A stretch of DNA of 64,000 nt from Hymenobacter lapidiphilus (GCF_013377885.1 NZ_JABKAU010000002.1:62001-126000), one strand, 5' to 3'. Counted from the first letter of the stretch, positions 8,910-20,738 are shown. Translations and numbers: made by a program. The notes: generated by a model not told the origin, from the letters alone.

Positions 8910-10760
8910 TTACTCCATCTCCTTCTCGTAGGGCAGATTTGATGATTGCGTCTGCGAGTAAGGTACAGTCTGAGGAATAAAATCCTCTTCAGCACCAGGC
9001 TTGCTGTAATCATAGGGCCAGCGATGCACAGCGGGAATATCGCCAGGCCAGTTGCCGTGACCGGGAATAACCGGCGTCGTCCACTCCAGCGTCGTCGAGT
9101 TCCAAGGGTTCTCGGTGGCACGACGGCCGCGCCAGATGCTGTAGAAGAAGTTGAAGATAAAGATGAACTGACCCAGGAAGGCAATAATAGCCGCCACCGA
9201 GATAAACTTGTTCAGGTCAGCAAACTGGCTGAACGTGTCGAAGCCAGTCCAGGCGTAGTAACGACGGGGGAAGCCGGCAATACCTACATAGTGCATTGGC
9301 AGGAATACCAGATACACACCGGCAAAGGTCAGCCAGAAGTGCAGGTAGCCAAGTTTCTCGTCCATCATGCGGCCGAACATCTTGGGGAACCAGTGGTAAA
9401 CACCAGCCCACAGACCGAAGAAGGCCGACGAACCCATTACGAGGTGAAAGTGAGCTACTACGAAGTACGTGTTGTGCAACTGAATATCAAGAGCAGCATT
9501 ACCGAGAACGATACCCGTAAGACCACCAGCAATGAACAACGACACAAAACCGATAGAGAACAGCATAGCCGTAGTGAAGCGGATGTTACCGCGCCACAGC
9601 GTAGCCAGCCAGTTGAACACCTTAACAGCCGAAGGCACTGCAATAATCAGTGTCAGGAACATGAATACCGATCCGAGGAAAGGGTTCATGCCTGTCACGA
9701 ACATATGGTGGGCCCACACGATGAAAGAGAGCAATGAAATGCCAAGCAACGAGCCAATCATGGCGCGGTAGCCAAAGACAGGCTTACGGGCGTTGGTTGC
9801 CAGAATTTCCGACACCATACCCATAGCAGGCATAATCACGATGTACACCTCGGGGTGACCCAGGAACCAGAACAAGTGCTGGAACAGAATAGGCGAACCA
9901 CCGGTGTTAGGCAGGGCCTGACCAGCAATGTAGATATCAGACAGGAAGAACGAAGTACCGAACGAGCGGTCAAAAATCAGCAGCAATGCGGCCGAGAACA
10001 AAACCGGGAACGAGAGCAGACCCAGAATGGCCGTCAGGAAGAAAGCCCAGATGGTGAGCGGGAGCTTGCTCATGCTCATGCCCTGCGTACGCAGGTTGAT
10101 GACGGTAGTGATGTAGTTTACACCACCCAACAGCTGCGAAATAATAAACAGCGCCATTGATACCAGCCAGAGCGTCTGGCCCGCACCCGAACCGGCAATA
10201 GCCTGAGGCAGCGCCGAGAGTGGCGGATAAATTGTCCAGCCTGCTGCAGCCGGCCCGGTTTCAATAAAGAGCGAAGCGAACATAACCACGCTGGATCCAA
10301 AGAAGAACCAGTAAGAGAGCATGTTCATGAAGCCCGATGCCATATCGCGGGCACCAATCTGCAGCGGAATCAGAAAGTTGGAGAACGTACCGGATAGGCC
10401 GGCAGTCAGTACGAAGAACACCATGATAGTGCCGTGCATCGTTACCAAAGCCAGGTAGAACTCAGGGTTCAATTTGCCGGCCTCAATCCACTTGCCTAGT
10501 AACGGCTTAAGCCATTCCAGCGTAGCCTCAGGCCAGCCCAGCTGCAAGCGGAACAGGCTGGAGAGAGCACCACCAATAATTGCCCAGAAGATACCCGTAA
10601 TCAGGAACTGCTTAGCAATGTATTTATGGTCAGTGCTGAAAACGTATTTCGACAGGAATCCCTGCTCATGATGCTCGTCGTGGTGCGCGTGGTCGTGGCC
10701 CGGTTCGGTGGCCCCGATGCCACCCTGCACCTGCTCTTGCGTTGGAAAGTTAGCTGCCAT
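8910..10760 (-). CDS. ctaD: Cytochrome c oxidase subunit I (aa3 type)
   Basis: A 616-residue catalytic subunit with 12 core TM helices. CuB and heme a3 ligands are visible: GHPEVYIVIMPAMG carries the helix VI histidine and the proton-channel glutamate of A1-type oxidases, AHHMFVTGM the paired CuB histidines, and HNTYFVVAHFHLVMG the heme a3 and heme a histidines. The N-terminus (about residues 20-33) is a His/Glu-rich cytosolic extension, GHDHAHHDEHHEQ, often seen in Bacteroidota. It reduces O2 to water and pumps protons, taking electrons from the CuA of subunit II, whose gene lies 24 bp upstream. A long C-terminal hydrophilic tail (about residues 555-616) is present. It ends at a strong terminator. 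Confidence 0.97.
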   Translation of the reverse strand: MAANFPTQEQVQGGIGATEPGHDHAHHDEHHEQGFLSKYVFSTDHKYIAKQFLITGIFWAIIGGALSSLFRLQLGWPEATLEWLKPLLGKWIEAGKLNPEFYLALVTMHGTIMVFFVLTAGLSGTFSNFLIPLQIGARDMASGFMNMLSYWFFFGSSVVMFASLFIETGPAAAGWTIYPPLSALPQAIAGSGAGQTLWLVSMALFIISQLLGGVNYITTVINLRTQGMSMSKLPLTIWAFFLTAILGLLSFPVLFSAALLLIFDRSFGTSFFLSDIYIAGQALPNTGGSPILFQHLFWFLGHPEVYIVIMPAMGMVSEILATNARKPVFGYRAMIGSLLGISLLSFIVWAHHMFVTGMNPFLGSVFMFLTLIIAVPSAVKVFNWLATLWRGNIRFTTAMLFSIGFVSLFIAGGLTGIVLGNAALDIQLHNTYFVVAHFHLVMGSSAFFGLWAGVYHWFPKMFGRMMDEKLGYLHFWLTFAGVYLVFLPMHYVGIAGFPRRYYAWTGFDTFSQFADLNKFISVAAIIAFLGQFIFIFNFFYSIWRGRRATENPWNSTTLEWTTPVIPGHGNWPGDIPAVHRWPYDYSKPGAEEDFIPQTVPYSQTQSSNLPYEKEME

Positions 10761-10784
10761 AGGTAAAACGTGCAGTAAGAATGT

Positions 10785-11861
10785 TTAAAGCGAAGCCTTA
10801 GCAGCCGTAGGCGTTACCACCGCAGCGGCAGCCGGGGTAGCCGGTGCTTTATCAACCAATTTGTCCGACTTCTGTTTGAAGCTGGCTAATACTTCCGGGT
10901 TTTGTTCCGAGAACGACTTCTGCTTGGTAAACCAAGCTACATAATCGTCCGGCTCATCCACGATGATGCTCATTTTCATGGCAAAATGGCCACGGCCGCA
11001 AATCTGATTGCAAGCTAACTCATAGGTGAAATTCGGGTTGCCCGTTTGGGCCCGCATCTCATCAGTAGTTTTAGTAGGCGTAAACCAGAACTTGGTCGGC
11101 ATACCTGGTACAGCGTACATCTGCACCCGGAAGTTGGGCATATAAACCGAGTGCAACACATCGCGCGAACGAATACGCAGCAACACTGGGTGACCTTTAG
11201 GAACGTGGATTTCTCCGGCCGTAAAATCGTCAACCCCATTCTGGTCGCTCAGATCGAATCCGAACTCATTTACCGCGTCGATCAGCCGGTAATTGACCAC
11301 ACCCAGCTTCTGGTCACGACCGGGGTAACGCACCAGCCAGTTGAACTGCTTGCCCATTATCTCCAGCACAACCGCGTCTTTAGGAGCGGGACCGGTGATA
11401 CGGGTCCACTCCTTCCAGCCAGCAAATACCAGAGCGGCCATTACAATAGCTGGAATCAACGTCCAGATAACCTCGATCTTGTTGTTATGAGGGAAGAAGA
11501 AAGCCCGGCGGTTATCCTTATGCTGGTACCGGTATGAGTACCAGAACAGCAACACCTGCGTCAGCACAAAGGCTACACCCAGAACGGCCATCGACCCCCA
11601 AAACATTTTATCGGTGGCTAAACCGTGTACGGAAGCAATCGGCGGATTCATTCTGTCGAAGTTCTCAACGAATGACCAGGCGAACCAAGCGCCACCACCT
11701 ATCAGGAACACCATAAAGAGAATGGCATTCACGCGGTTGCTTACGCCCACCTCCCGATTGGAGCTGCCCGAGAATATTGAAGTCAGTATCTGGAGGCGAA
11801 ACAACAGGCCGAATACGACCAGTAACAGCGCCAAAACCAGAACAATGCTCAGAGTAGTCAT
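10785..11861 (-). CDS. ctaC: Cytochrome c oxidase subunit II (CuA subunit)
   Basis: A 358-residue protein. The start MTTLSIVLVLALLLVV at 11861 is preferred to a longer reading at 11900, since it gives a clean first TM helix. Three hydrophobic segments precede a periplasmic cupredoxin domain. The CuA ligands are all present: an upstream histidine in DVLHSVYMPNFRVQ and the cluster CNQICGRGHFAM. There is no CxxCH, so this is a plain aa3 subunit, not a caa3 fusion. The electron donor must therefore be a separate cytochrome, plausibly the ACIII heme subunits encoded upstream. An Ala/Pro-rich tail of about 45 residues follows the cupredoxin domain. It begins 94 bp after actF. Confidence 0.95.
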   Translation of the reverse strand: MTTLSIVLVLALLLVVFGLLFRLQILTSIFSGSSNREVGVSNRVNAILFMVFLIGGGAWFAWSFVENFDRMNPPIASVHGLATDKMFWGSMAVLGVAFVLTQVLLFWYSYRYQHKDNRRAFFFPHNNKIEVIWTLIPAIVMAALVFAGWKEWTRITGPAPKDAVVLEIMGKQFNWLVRYPGRDQKLGVVNYRLIDAVNEFGFDLSDQNGVDDFTAGEIHVPKGHPVLLRIRSRDVLHSVYMPNFRVQMYAVPGMPTKFWFTPTKTTDEMRAQTGNPNFTYELACNQICGRGHFAMKMSIIVDEPDDYVAWFTKQKSFSEQNPEVLASFKQKSDKLVDKAPATPAAAAVVTPTAAKASL

Positions 11862-11955
11862 TTGCAAGGGTAGAAGTGAGAGTTGAGAGGCTAAAGGCAA
11901 GTCCCTGCTACCAGAACAGGATGGCCTTTCTACTACTCAATACTCATGTCTGAGA

Positions 11956-13302
<1,347 letters not shown>

Positions 13303-13311
13303 AGCAGGGGA

Positions 13312-14055
13312 TTAAATAGCTTCGCCGTTGCGTGCCGGGTCGCCCGCTCCGGGGTTCTTCGACATCTCGTTCGAGCCAGCTTTTGTGGGGTTCGTTTTCA
13401 TCTGGCCTGACGTCATAATCGAGTCGGCCGTGGGTACGTTAGCATTAGGGCTGCCAACTTTTACCATATCAGCCAGCCCATCTGGGCCTTTGCCAAGCTG
13501 CAGAGCCCGCACATACATGGCTATTTTCCACCGCTCTTCAGGGTTCACCTGCGAGCCGTGTGGCATCATGCGGTTACGTCCCCACTGAATTACGTGGTAG
13601 ATGTGACCGTCATTCTGGTTCTTGTATGCGCCTGCCGAGTAATTGGGCACCCCTTTGAACTTGATACCTACCGGTCCCTGTCCATCGCCCTGCTCACCAT
13701 GGCAATGCTGGCAGTTACGCGAGTATAGCACCTTGCCTTCTTCCAAGTGAGTTTTGGTGTAGGCATACGGGTTGTTCAACGTAGTCTCTGCCGTTTCTAC
13801 ATCGTCTTTGGCGATGTGCGTGTAGTAGGCCAGCTTGCCGCGTGGAATAGTACCCACAGCCGGCGTACGCTCGTTAATACCCATAGGATTAACGCGGTTG
13901 GCACCCACTTGGCTCAGCGGCTCGTACGGAATAGAGGTGTACATCTCAGGGGCGTACTCCAGGCCCGGATCGTTGGCCTGATTACAGCCCGTAGTCAGCG
14001 CCGCAGCCAGCAGCACCGCCGACGCCTGTAGCGATATTTTCAGCGAGTGCATCAT
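13312..14055 (-). CDS. actE: Alternative complex III subunit ActE, monoheme cytochrome c lipoprotein
   Basis: A 247-residue protein with a lipoprotein signal (lipobox LTTGC at about residues 20-24), so the mature form is anchored in the membrane facing the periplasm. A single class I cytochrome c domain has the heme site CQHCH at about residues 113-117 and a distal methionine candidate in NRMMPHGSQ. ActE is the likely exit point for electrons from ACIII to the aa3 oxidase. The C-terminus (about residues 195-247) is a low-complexity Asn/Gly/Lys-rich tail. The start codon shares one base with the actD stop (TAATG), so the two are translationally coupled. Confidence 0.93.
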   Translation of the reverse strand: MMHSLKISLQASAVLLAAALTTGCNQANDPGLEYAPEMYTSIPYEPLSQVGANRVNPMGINERTPAVGTIPRGKLAYYTHIAKDDVETAETTLNNPYAYTKTHLEEGKVLYSRNCQHCHGEQGDGQGPVGIKFKGVPNYSAGAYKNQNDGHIYHVIQWGRNRMMPHGSQVNPEERWKIAMYVRALQLGKGPDGLADMVKVGSPNANVPTADSIMTSGQMKTNPTKAGSNEMSKNPGAGDPARNGEAI

Positions 14056-14579
14056 TAGAACTTGGACATTTCTTTTTGATTAACCTCCGATGCCCCATTC
14101 TCGCGCAGGATCTGCGTGAGCTTGTTCATATCGGTGTTCTCATTCACTTCAATGGCCATCACGAACTTGTCGTCGGTCGAACGCACATCCAGTACCGGAG
14201 TGCGCCAGCGCGGGTAGAGCTTGCTGATGGCGTAGAAGGTAATCACCATTCCGTGGCAGCAGAAAAGCACGGTCAATTCGAATGTTACCGGAATAAAGGC
14301 TGGTAACGCGATATGCGGCTTGCCACCGATAATCATCGGCCAGTCGAAACCCAACATATAGATCTGCATCCATAGTGCGAACGACAGGCCAGTGAGACCG
14401 AAGAAGAACGCGGCAATGGGCAGGCGCGACCGTTCGATACCAAGAGCGTCGTCGATGCCGTGGATGGGGAACGGGGTGAAGACTTCGTAGATTTTAACGC
14501 CGGCTTCCCGAACGTTTTCCACGGCGTGCAGCAGCACGTCCTCGTCTTCGAAAATACCGAGGGCGAAGCGCTTAGTCAT
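14055..14579 (-). CDS. actD: Alternative complex III subunit ActD (DUF3341)
   Basis: A 174-residue protein with two central TM helices (about residues 57-80 and 97-120) between a cytosolic N-terminal alpha/beta segment ([20 protein letters not shown]) and a C-terminal domain. The motif [13 protein letters not shown] followed by RSRLPIAAF is the DUF3341 signature. ActD is a small structural subunit of the quinol:cytochrome c/oxidase oxidoreductase; it binds no cofactor. It overlaps actC by 8 bp and shares a base with actE, which marks tight operon coupling. Confidence 0.94.
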   Translation of the reverse strand: MTKRFALGIFEDEDVLLHAVENVREAGVKIYEVFTPFPIHGIDDALGIERSRLPIAAFFFGLTGLSFALWMQIYMLGFDWPMIIGGKPHIALPAFIPVTFELTVLFCCHGMVITFYAISKLYPRWRTPVLDVRSTDDKFVMAIEVNENTDMNKLTQILRENGASEVNQKEMSKF

Positions 14580-16026
14580 GCTTATCGTAGTTTACCGGGG
14601 CCGAGGCAGGCACTCCGTGGGTGGTAACGGGTTGAGGGGCGTGGTGCGGATCGCGGCCGGTGTAGGTCGGGCCATTATCCACCGTGTACTTGAGCACCGA
14701 CTTTACTTCGGCCATGTTAATGACCGGGAAGAACTTGGCGAACAGCAGGAACAGCGTAAAGAACAGACCAATTGTACCCACGTAGATACCTACGTCGATA
14801 ATAGTTGGCGAGAACATAGCCCACGAGGAAGGCAGGTAGTCGCGGTGCAGTGAGGTTACGATAATCACGAAACGCTCGAACCACATACCGATGTTCACAA
14901 TAATCGAGAGGATGAACGTGAGCGGGATGCTGTAGCGCACTTTACGGAACCACACCAGCTGGGGCGTAATCACGTTGCAGGTCATCATGGCCGCGTAAGC
15001 CCACCAGTAAGGGCCGGTAGCCCGGTTGATGAAGGCATATGATTCGTACTCCACCTGCGAGTACCAGGCAATGAAGAACTCCGTGATATACGCCACACCT
15101 ACGATCGAGCCGGTTACCATCATGATTTTGTTCATGAGGGCGATGTGCTCAATGGTGATGTAGTCTTCCAGCTTAAACACAACCCGGGTAATAAGCATCA
15201 GCGTCAGTACCATGGCGAAACCCGAGAAGATAGCACCAGCCACGAAGTAGGGCGGGAAGATGGTGGTGTGCCAGCCCGGTACAACCGAGGTAGCAAAGTC
15301 CATCGATACGATGGTGTGTACCGAGAGTACCAGCGGGGTCGAAACACCGGCCAGAATCAGCGAAACGGTTTCGTAGCGGCTCCAGTGCTTGGCCGAACCT
15401 TTCCAGCCCATGCTCAGCAGCGAGTAGGCTACTTTAGCAATCGGACCCTTGGCCCGGTCGCGGATGGTAGCAAAGTCAGGAACCAGACCGGTGTACCAGA
15501 ACACCAGCGATACGGTGAAGTAGGTCGAGATGGCGAATACGTCCCAGAGAAGGGGCGAGTTGAAGTTCACCCACAGCGAACCAAACGTGTTCTGCAGCGG
15601 GAATACCCAGTAGGCCAGCCACGGACGGCCCATGTGCAGTACCGGGAACATGGCCGCGCAGATTACGGCGAAGATGGTCATGGCCTCGGCGGCACGGTTG
15701 ATGGACGTCCGCCACTTCTGACGGAACAGCAGCAGTACAGCCGAAATCAGAGTACCGGCGTGGCCGATGCCTACCCACCACACGAAGTTGGTGATATCCC
15801 AGGCCCAGCCGATAGTTTTGTTCAGACCCCACTCACCGATACCATACCAAAGGGTGCGGTAAACAGAGTAGAAGAATACGCCGAGGAGCAGAAGGGCGAC
15901 GCTCAGGGCGGCCATCCACCGAATATTCGGGGCGGCTTCTACCTGGCGACACACGTCCTGGGTGACGTCGTGGTACGTTTTCCCCCCGGTTACGAGCGGC
16001 TCCCGTACAGGTGATACGTGCTGCAT
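14572..16026 (-). CDS. actC: Alternative complex III subunit ActC (NrfD/PsrC family)
   Basis: A 484-residue NrfD/PsrC-family membrane protein with about ten TM helices. It starts [25 protein letters not shown] and shows [29 protein letters not shown], typical for ActC. In ACIII, ActC forms the quinol-binding site next to the [3Fe-4S] cluster of ActB and may couple oxidation to proton transfer. Helices with [13 protein letters not shown] and [25 protein letters not shown] hold the conserved His and Asp residues. The cytosolic C-terminus (about 445-484) is polar and His-rich. It follows actB by 115 bp and overlaps actD. Confidence 0.95.
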   Translation of the reverse strand: MQHVSPVREPLVTGGKTYHDVTQDVCRQVEAAPNIRWMAALSVALLLLGVFFYSVYRTLWYGIGEWGLNKTIGWAWDITNFVWWVGIGHAGTLISAVLLLFRQKWRTSINRAAEAMTIFAVICAAMFPVLHMGRPWLAYWVFPLQNTFGSLWVNFNSPLLWDVFAISTYFTVSLVFWYTGLVPDFATIRDRAKGPIAKVAYSLLSMGWKGSAKHWSRYETVSLILAGVSTPLVLSVHTIVSMDFATSVVPGWHTTIFPPYFVAGAIFSGFAMVLTLMLITRVVFKLEDYITIEHIALMNKIMMVTGSIVGVAYITEFFIAWYSQVEYESYAFINRATGPYWWAYAAMMTCNVITPQLVWFRKVRYSIPLTFILSIIVNIGMWFERFVIIVTSLHRDYLPSSWAMFSPTIIDVGIYVGTIGLFFTLFLLFAKFFPVINMAEVKSVLKYTVDNGPTYTGRDPHHAPQPVTTHGVPASAPVNYDKHD

Positions 16027-16141
16027 AGTGGTTGAATTTGGTTGTTGGGGCTTCAGGAATTCGGGGACTTGGCTTCGTGGCGAATGAACTGGCGCTATAA
16101 AACCAACTCCCTAAATCCCCAACAAGCTAAGCACCGATAGT

Positions 16142-19100
16142 TTAAACGTTGAAATCGAGTTGATCCGTGTTACGGATTTTGGTCAGGTAGGTGATGTTGG
16201 GCTGCACGTTGATGGAGTCCAGGGCGTGGAAAGCCCGCTCCCCATCTTCGCGGCGCAACAGCTGCGACAGGCGCGACTCGGGGTCACGCATATCGCCGAA
16301 TACGATGGCTTGGGTAGGGCACGACTGAGCACAGGCCGAAACAACTTCCCCATCCCGGGGGCGACGCTTCTCCTTCTTAGCCTCCAGCTTACCAAGCTGA
16401 ATCCGCTGCACGCACATGGAGCACTTCTCCATCACGCCGCGGGCGCGCACCGTTACATCGGGGTTGAGTACCATGCGACCCAGGTCGGTGAACATGTGGC
16501 CGTTTACAGCTTCGAACTTCTCGTTGCTGTAGTACGAGAACCAGTTGAAGCGACGCACCTTGTACGGGCAGTTGTTGGCGCAGTAGCGGGTACCTACGCA
16601 ACGGTTGTAGGTCATCTGGTTGAGACCTTCCGAACTGTGGGTAGTAGCCAGTACCGGGCAAACCGTTTCGCAGGGAGCGTGATTGCAGTGCTGGCACATG
16701 AGGGGCTGGAACACCACCGACGGGTTGGCCGACGGATCTTCCATAGCCGCGTAGGTGTCGAGCTTGCCCTTCTCGTCAAACTGCTCTTTATTAGCGTCGG
16801 AGCTGTAGTAGCGGTCGATGCGCATCCAGTGCATCTCGCGGCGGTTGATAACCTCCTGCTTGCCTACTACGGCCACGTTGTTCTCGGCCTGACACCCAAC
16901 TACGCACGCACCGCAACCGATGCACGAGTTAAGGTCGATGGCCATCCCCCAGTGGTGGTTCTTGTACTCGTAGTCCTGCCACAGCGACACTTTACGAGGA
17001 GCCTCCAGTCCGTCGGGGGTCGAAATTCTGATGTAGTTGGTTACCTCTTTGGGGTTCTTCTGGTACTCCTTCAGCGACGCCACCTGCACCACTTCTTCGC
17101 GGTCCATGATGGTGTGGTGGGTCTGGGTCTGAGCAATCGGCGACTGGGTGCCGGTAGCCTCAATCTGCACCGAGGTGGTGTAGTTGATAGTGCCGTTACG
17201 CATCGTCAGCAGCGGCAGCACGTTAGCACCAACCTGGTCGGCAACTTTACCGGCAGCCTCGCGGCCGTAGCCGATGGCAATACCGATAGTGCCGGTAGCT
17301 TGGCCGGGCTGAATCAGGATGGGTAGCTGAATACTCTTGCCGTTGGCCGTTACCTTCACTACATCACCCTGCTCCCACTTCTGCTCCACGGCATAAGCGC
17401 GGGGAACAGTTACGTAGTTACCCCAGGTAGCCTTCGAAATCGGGTCGGGCAACTCCTGCAGCCAAGGGTTGTTGGCTTGGGCGCCGTTACCAAGGCCTAC
17501 TTTCTCGTAAACAGCCAGCTCAATGCCAGCGCCCTTGTTGGCACGAATCGCGCTCATGGCGCTATTCGTATCCATTGCGGGCTCCAACTGGGCAACCGGA
17601 GCGGGCAGAGCCGAGCCGCGGGCTACGCCATCGTGCACAACTTTATCCCAAGCTTTCACGAAGCCCGCGCTGCCTAATACGCCCTGCCACTGCTGGCGGA
17701 GGTAGTTGTAGTAAGTGGTCGGGTTACCGGCCCAAGTCAGGAGCGAATCCTGCGCCTGACGGGTGGCAAACAGTGGCGTAATGACGGGCTGGGCCAAGCT
17801 CAGGTAGCCGCGCTTGGGCTCATAGTCATTCCACGATTCCAGGAAATGGTGGTCGGGAGCGGCGTAAAGGCACAGCTTGCCGGTTTCGTCGAGCCGGTCG
17901 TTAAGCGAAATGCTGGTTTTTACTTTGCCAGCCTGCAGTGCTTTGCCCAGTTCGGCACCCATTGGGTGGTCGTACACGGGGTTGGCATTGTAGAAAATCA
18001 CTGCGCCAATCTGACCGGCGATGATGTCCTTGATCAGACGGGCCATGCGGGCGTCGTCGCCCTGGCGTACGTAGGAAGGGTTAGCTGTATCGACAGCGGC
18101 TGAGCCGAGGTTCTGGTTGATAGCGGCTACCAGCGTCTGGATGCCGGGGTCGTTGATGCCCGATACGACAAGGCCGCGCGAACCGGCGCGACGCAGGGCG
18201 GCCGCCGCCTCGGCGAGCTTCTTGGAGGCTGGGGCAACGCCCCCTCCCACTACGGCATTATACAGGTCGGCTGTGGCCGCACCCATGGCCGAAGGCTTCA
18301 GCGACTCGCGAACATCGGCGTTGGAGCCGGTAAGCGAGAGGTTGGTTTCAAACTGGTAGTGCTTCGACATGGCACGCCGCTCGCTCGATACCTTGCGGTT
18401 CTCCACGTACTGGCGGGCAAACTCCACGGGCGAAATCCAGGTACCCAGGAAGTCGGCGTCAAGGCTCACAATAACGTCGGCCTTGCTGAAATCATAGGCC
18501 GGCAGTACGCCGCCATTAGCCCGGAGAAGTGCCGACGACGAGTTCACGTCGTACATCACATGCTCGCCCCCACCGAAGCGGGCGGTAAACTCGTTGATTA
18601 CTTTTTTGGTCGAGGGGCTGATGATAGTCGGCGACACGATGGCCACGCGGCCCGCACCGGCCAATGCGGCCCGTACTTCTTGGTCGAGCTGATCGGTAGC
18701 AATGCGCTGGCCCTTTTTGGTAAAGAACTGCAGCCGGGCATTATCATACAGGCTCAGGACAGCTGCCTGGCCACGAGCCGACAAGCCGCCACCCGTGATG
18801 GGCGACTCGGGGTTGCCCTCCAGCTTGATCGGCCGACCCTCACGGCATTTCACGAGCACGGCATTATAATCCTGGCCGTTGAAGAACGTGGAGGCGTAGA
18901 AGTTGGCAATGGTAGGATCTACTTCCTCGGGCTTGTTGAGGTAAGGAATAGCCTTACGGACGGGCGCTTCGCAGCTGGCCAGCGTCGCGGCGGCCAATCC
19001 GAAGCCCATCAGCTTCAGAAAGTCGCGGCGCGGGGCAACTGTCGCATCCGTCGAACCGTGGCCTTCCTTCACCGGCATGAAGTCGGCAAACTCGGTCATG

Positions 19101-19171
19101 GCGTTCTTGATGAACTCCGGCGAGTTTTCCAGTTCCTCAATTCCCTTCCAGTACTTGGGCGACTCTTGCAT
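16142..19171 (-). CDS. actB: Alternative complex III subunit ActB, molybdopterin-like plus iron-sulfur domains
   Basis: A 1009-residue fusion. The start MQESPKYWKGIEELENSPEF at 19171 is chosen because a longer reading adds 43 unlikely residues. A twin-arginine-like motif, RRDFLKLMG, lies at 48-56 followed by a lipobox-like ASC at about 67, so it is probably exported folded and possibly lipidated. Residues 70-700 resemble a molybdopterin oxidoreductase domain; in ACIII this domain is known to lack the cofactor. The C-terminal ferredoxin part carries four cysteine groups: CIGCGACVVGC, CQHCNHAPCETVCP, CVGTRYCANNCP, and CSMCVQ with CAQSCP. It relays electrons from quinol to the hemes of ActA. It lies between actA and actC. 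Confidence 0.95.
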   Translation of the reverse strand: MQESPKYWKGIEELENSPEFIKNAMTEFADFMPVKEGHGSTDATVAPRRDFLKLMGFGLAAATLASCEAPVRKAIPYLNKPEEVDPTIANFYASTFFNGQDYNAVLVKCREGRPIKLEGNPESPITGGGLSARGQAAVLSLYDNARLQFFTKKGQRIATDQLDQEVRAALAGAGRVAIVSPTIISPSTKKVINEFTARFGGGEHVMYDVNSSSALLRANGGVLPAYDFSKADVIVSLDADFLGTWISPVEFARQYVENRKVSSERRAMSKHYQFETNLSLTGSNADVRESLKPSAMGAATADLYNAVVGGGVAPASKKLAEAAAALRRAGSRGLVVSGINDPGIQTLVAAINQNLGSAAVDTANPSYVRQGDDARMARLIKDIIAGQIGAVIFYNANPVYDHPMGAELGKALQAGKVKTSISLNDRLDETGKLCLYAAPDHHFLESWNDYEPKRGYLSLAQPVITPLFATRQAQDSLLTWAGNPTTYYNYLRQQWQGVLGSAGFVKAWDKVVHDGVARGSALPAPVAQLEPAMDTNSAMSAIRANKGAGIELAVYEKVGLGNGAQANNPWLQELPDPISKATWGNYVTVPRAYAVEQKWEQGDVVKVTANGKSIQLPILIQPGQATGTIGIAIGYGREAAGKVADQVGANVLPLLTMRNGTINYTTSVQIEATGTQSPIAQTQTHHTIMDREEVVQVASLKEYQKNPKEVTNYIRISTPDGLEAPRKVSLWQDYEYKNHHWGMAIDLNSCIGCGACVVGCQAENNVAVVGKQEVINRREMHWMRIDRYYSSDANKEQFDEKGKLDTYAAMEDPSANPSVVFQPLMCQHCNHAPCETVCPVLATTHSSEGLNQMTYNRCVGTRYCANNCPYKVRRFNWFSYYSNEKFEAVNGHMFTDLGRMVLNPDVTVRARGVMEKCSMCVQRIQLGKLEAKKEKRRPRDGEVVSACAQSCPTQAIVFGDMRDPESRLSQLLRREDGERAFHALDSINVQPNITYLTKIRNTDQLDFNV

Positions 19172-19335
19172 TTGTTGGGGGCTTGGGTTCCTGCGCACTG
19201 GGGGTCTTATGTTCGACGCCCTGCGGTCCGCAAGAGGGTGCTTGTCTTGACTTGGGAAGTTGTGTGTTGATCTTATTGCGCTGAAGGCTGACAAGAGCAA
19301 TTTTGATTGCTCTCCAGGCTTACCGCACTAAGCGC

Positions 19336-20691
19336 TTAGTAGTGGCACTTCGAGCACTCGGTGCCGCCATTCGACGATACCGTGAAGGGAACTGCGCCGT
19401 TCTTGGAGTCGTGCAGCTTCACGAGGTTGTCGTAGTAGCCGTTGCCCTTGGTGTTGAGCGGCGTTTCGCGGTGGCAGTTGATGCACCAGCCCATTGTGAG
19501 GGCCGAGTACTGGTAAACCACTTCCATGTTCTCGATAGGACCGTGGCAGGTTACGCACTCCAGACCGGCCACTTGGGTATGCTGGGAGTGGTTGAAATAG
19601 GCCAGATCCGGGATGTTGTGTACCCGCACCCACTGGATAGGCTGTTTGCGCTCGATGGCACGGTAAATCTTCTTGATTTCCGGCGACTCCGTCTTGATCT
19701 GCGAGTGGCAGTTCATACAGATGTTAGGCGACGGAATGTTGGCAGATTTGCCCTTGTACACCGAAGTGTGGCAGTAAGCGCAGTTGATCTGGTTTTCGCC
19801 GGCGTGCAGCTTGTGCGAAAAAGCAATAGGCTGGGTAGGCTGGTAGCCTTGGCTCAGGCCTACGCCCATGGCACCCTGAATAGTTTCGTAGAGCACAGCC
19901 AGCACAAACACGGTGCCCACGATACCGCGTACAGCCGTCGACTTGTAGATACGGCTGTAGTCGAAACGCTCCTCAATCTGCTCCCGGTCGCGGCCATCGA
20001 GGTCCTTGCGGCCGCGCAGCACGTCCTTCATGATGTTGGCAATAATAACCAGCGTTACCACCAGTACAATCAGCACCACTACCAGCACAATCAGCAGGAT
20101 GTTCATGGAGCTGCTGGCCTCACCGTTTGCAGCAGCTGTACCATCCACTGCGGCAGCATCACCCGACTGGGCAGTCAGGCCAGTGGCTGCGCCCGTAGGC
20201 TTACCCTCTTCCGAAGTAATGTAGGCAACGATAGACGTGATTTCGGCATCCGAGAGCTGGAAGCTCGGCATCTGCTGCTTCTGGTACTGATTGTAGATTT
20301 TCACGGCGTACTCGTCGCCGGAAGCTACCACCTTGCTGGAGTTCTTGATCCAAGGAATGATCCACGACATGGGCCGACGCTTGGTGATGCCGGCCATGGC
20401 TGGTCCCACTACCACTTCGTTGATGGCGTGGCACTGGGCGCAATTGCCTTTGAACAGCGCATCACCGGCGGCAATGGCGGCCGGGTCGGCGGTGGTGGTA
20501 CCGGCAGCGGCGGCCGGCGCAGCGGCGGCTACGGTGCCGGGCGTTACGCCAATGTCGCTGGGGTTGTTAGAAGTCGCCACCTCTGCCCCATCCGACTGGA
20601 CTCCTTGGGCCATGGCATAACCAAAGCTGACAAAGAACAGAAGCAGAGCAAGAAAGAGGCGGGGAAGGGAACGTAGTCGGATGCTATCCAT
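19336..20691 (-). CDS. actA: Alternative complex III subunit ActA, multiheme cytochrome c with extra N-terminal heme domain
   Basis: A 451-residue protein and first gene of the act/cta operon. A signal peptide (about 1-29) precedes an Ala/Pro-rich linker and a class I cytochrome c domain with CAQCH at 84-88. A second linker leads to a TM helix (about 195-217) and then another TM (about 243-262). The C-terminal domain has five more heme sites: CAYCH, CMNCH, CVTCH, CINCH and CSKCH at the very C-terminus, with single histidines between them as distal ligands. The pentaheme part is the canonical ActA; the N-terminal monoheme domain is an addition. The protein carries electrons from ActB iron-sulfur clusters toward ActE and the oxidase. 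Confidence 0.95.
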   Translation of the reverse strand: MDSIRLRSLPRLFLALLLFFVSFGYAMAQGVQSDGAEVATSNNPSDIGVTPGTVAAAAPAAAAGTTTADPAAIAAGDALFKGNCAQCHAINEVVVGPAMAGITKRRPMSWIIPWIKNSSKVVASGDEYAVKIYNQYQKQQMPSFQLSDAEITSIVAYITSEEGKPTGAATGLTAQSGDAAAVDGTAAANGEASSSMNILLIVLVVVLIVLVVTLVIIANIMKDVLRGRKDLDGRDREQIEERFDYSRIYKSTAVRGIVGTVFVLAVLYETIQGAMGVGLSQGYQPTQPIAFSHKLHAGENQINCAYCHTSVYKGKSANIPSPNICMNCHSQIKTESPEIKKIYRAIERKQPIQWVRVHNIPDLAYFNHSQHTQVAGLECVTCHGPIENMEVVYQYSALTMGWCINCHRETPLNTKGNGYYDNLVKLHDSKNGAVPFTVSSNGGTECSKCHY

Positions 20692-20738
20692 CGCACAGAT
20701 TAGCTAAAAAAAAGAAACGCGGGGGTGCTTCAAGGCCA

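Noticed and set aside
18359-19270. Long plus-strand reading frame (303 codons) opposite actB
   Set aside because: It lies antisense to a well-supported gene; GC-rich codon use makes such open frames common, and its sequence has no domain or signal.
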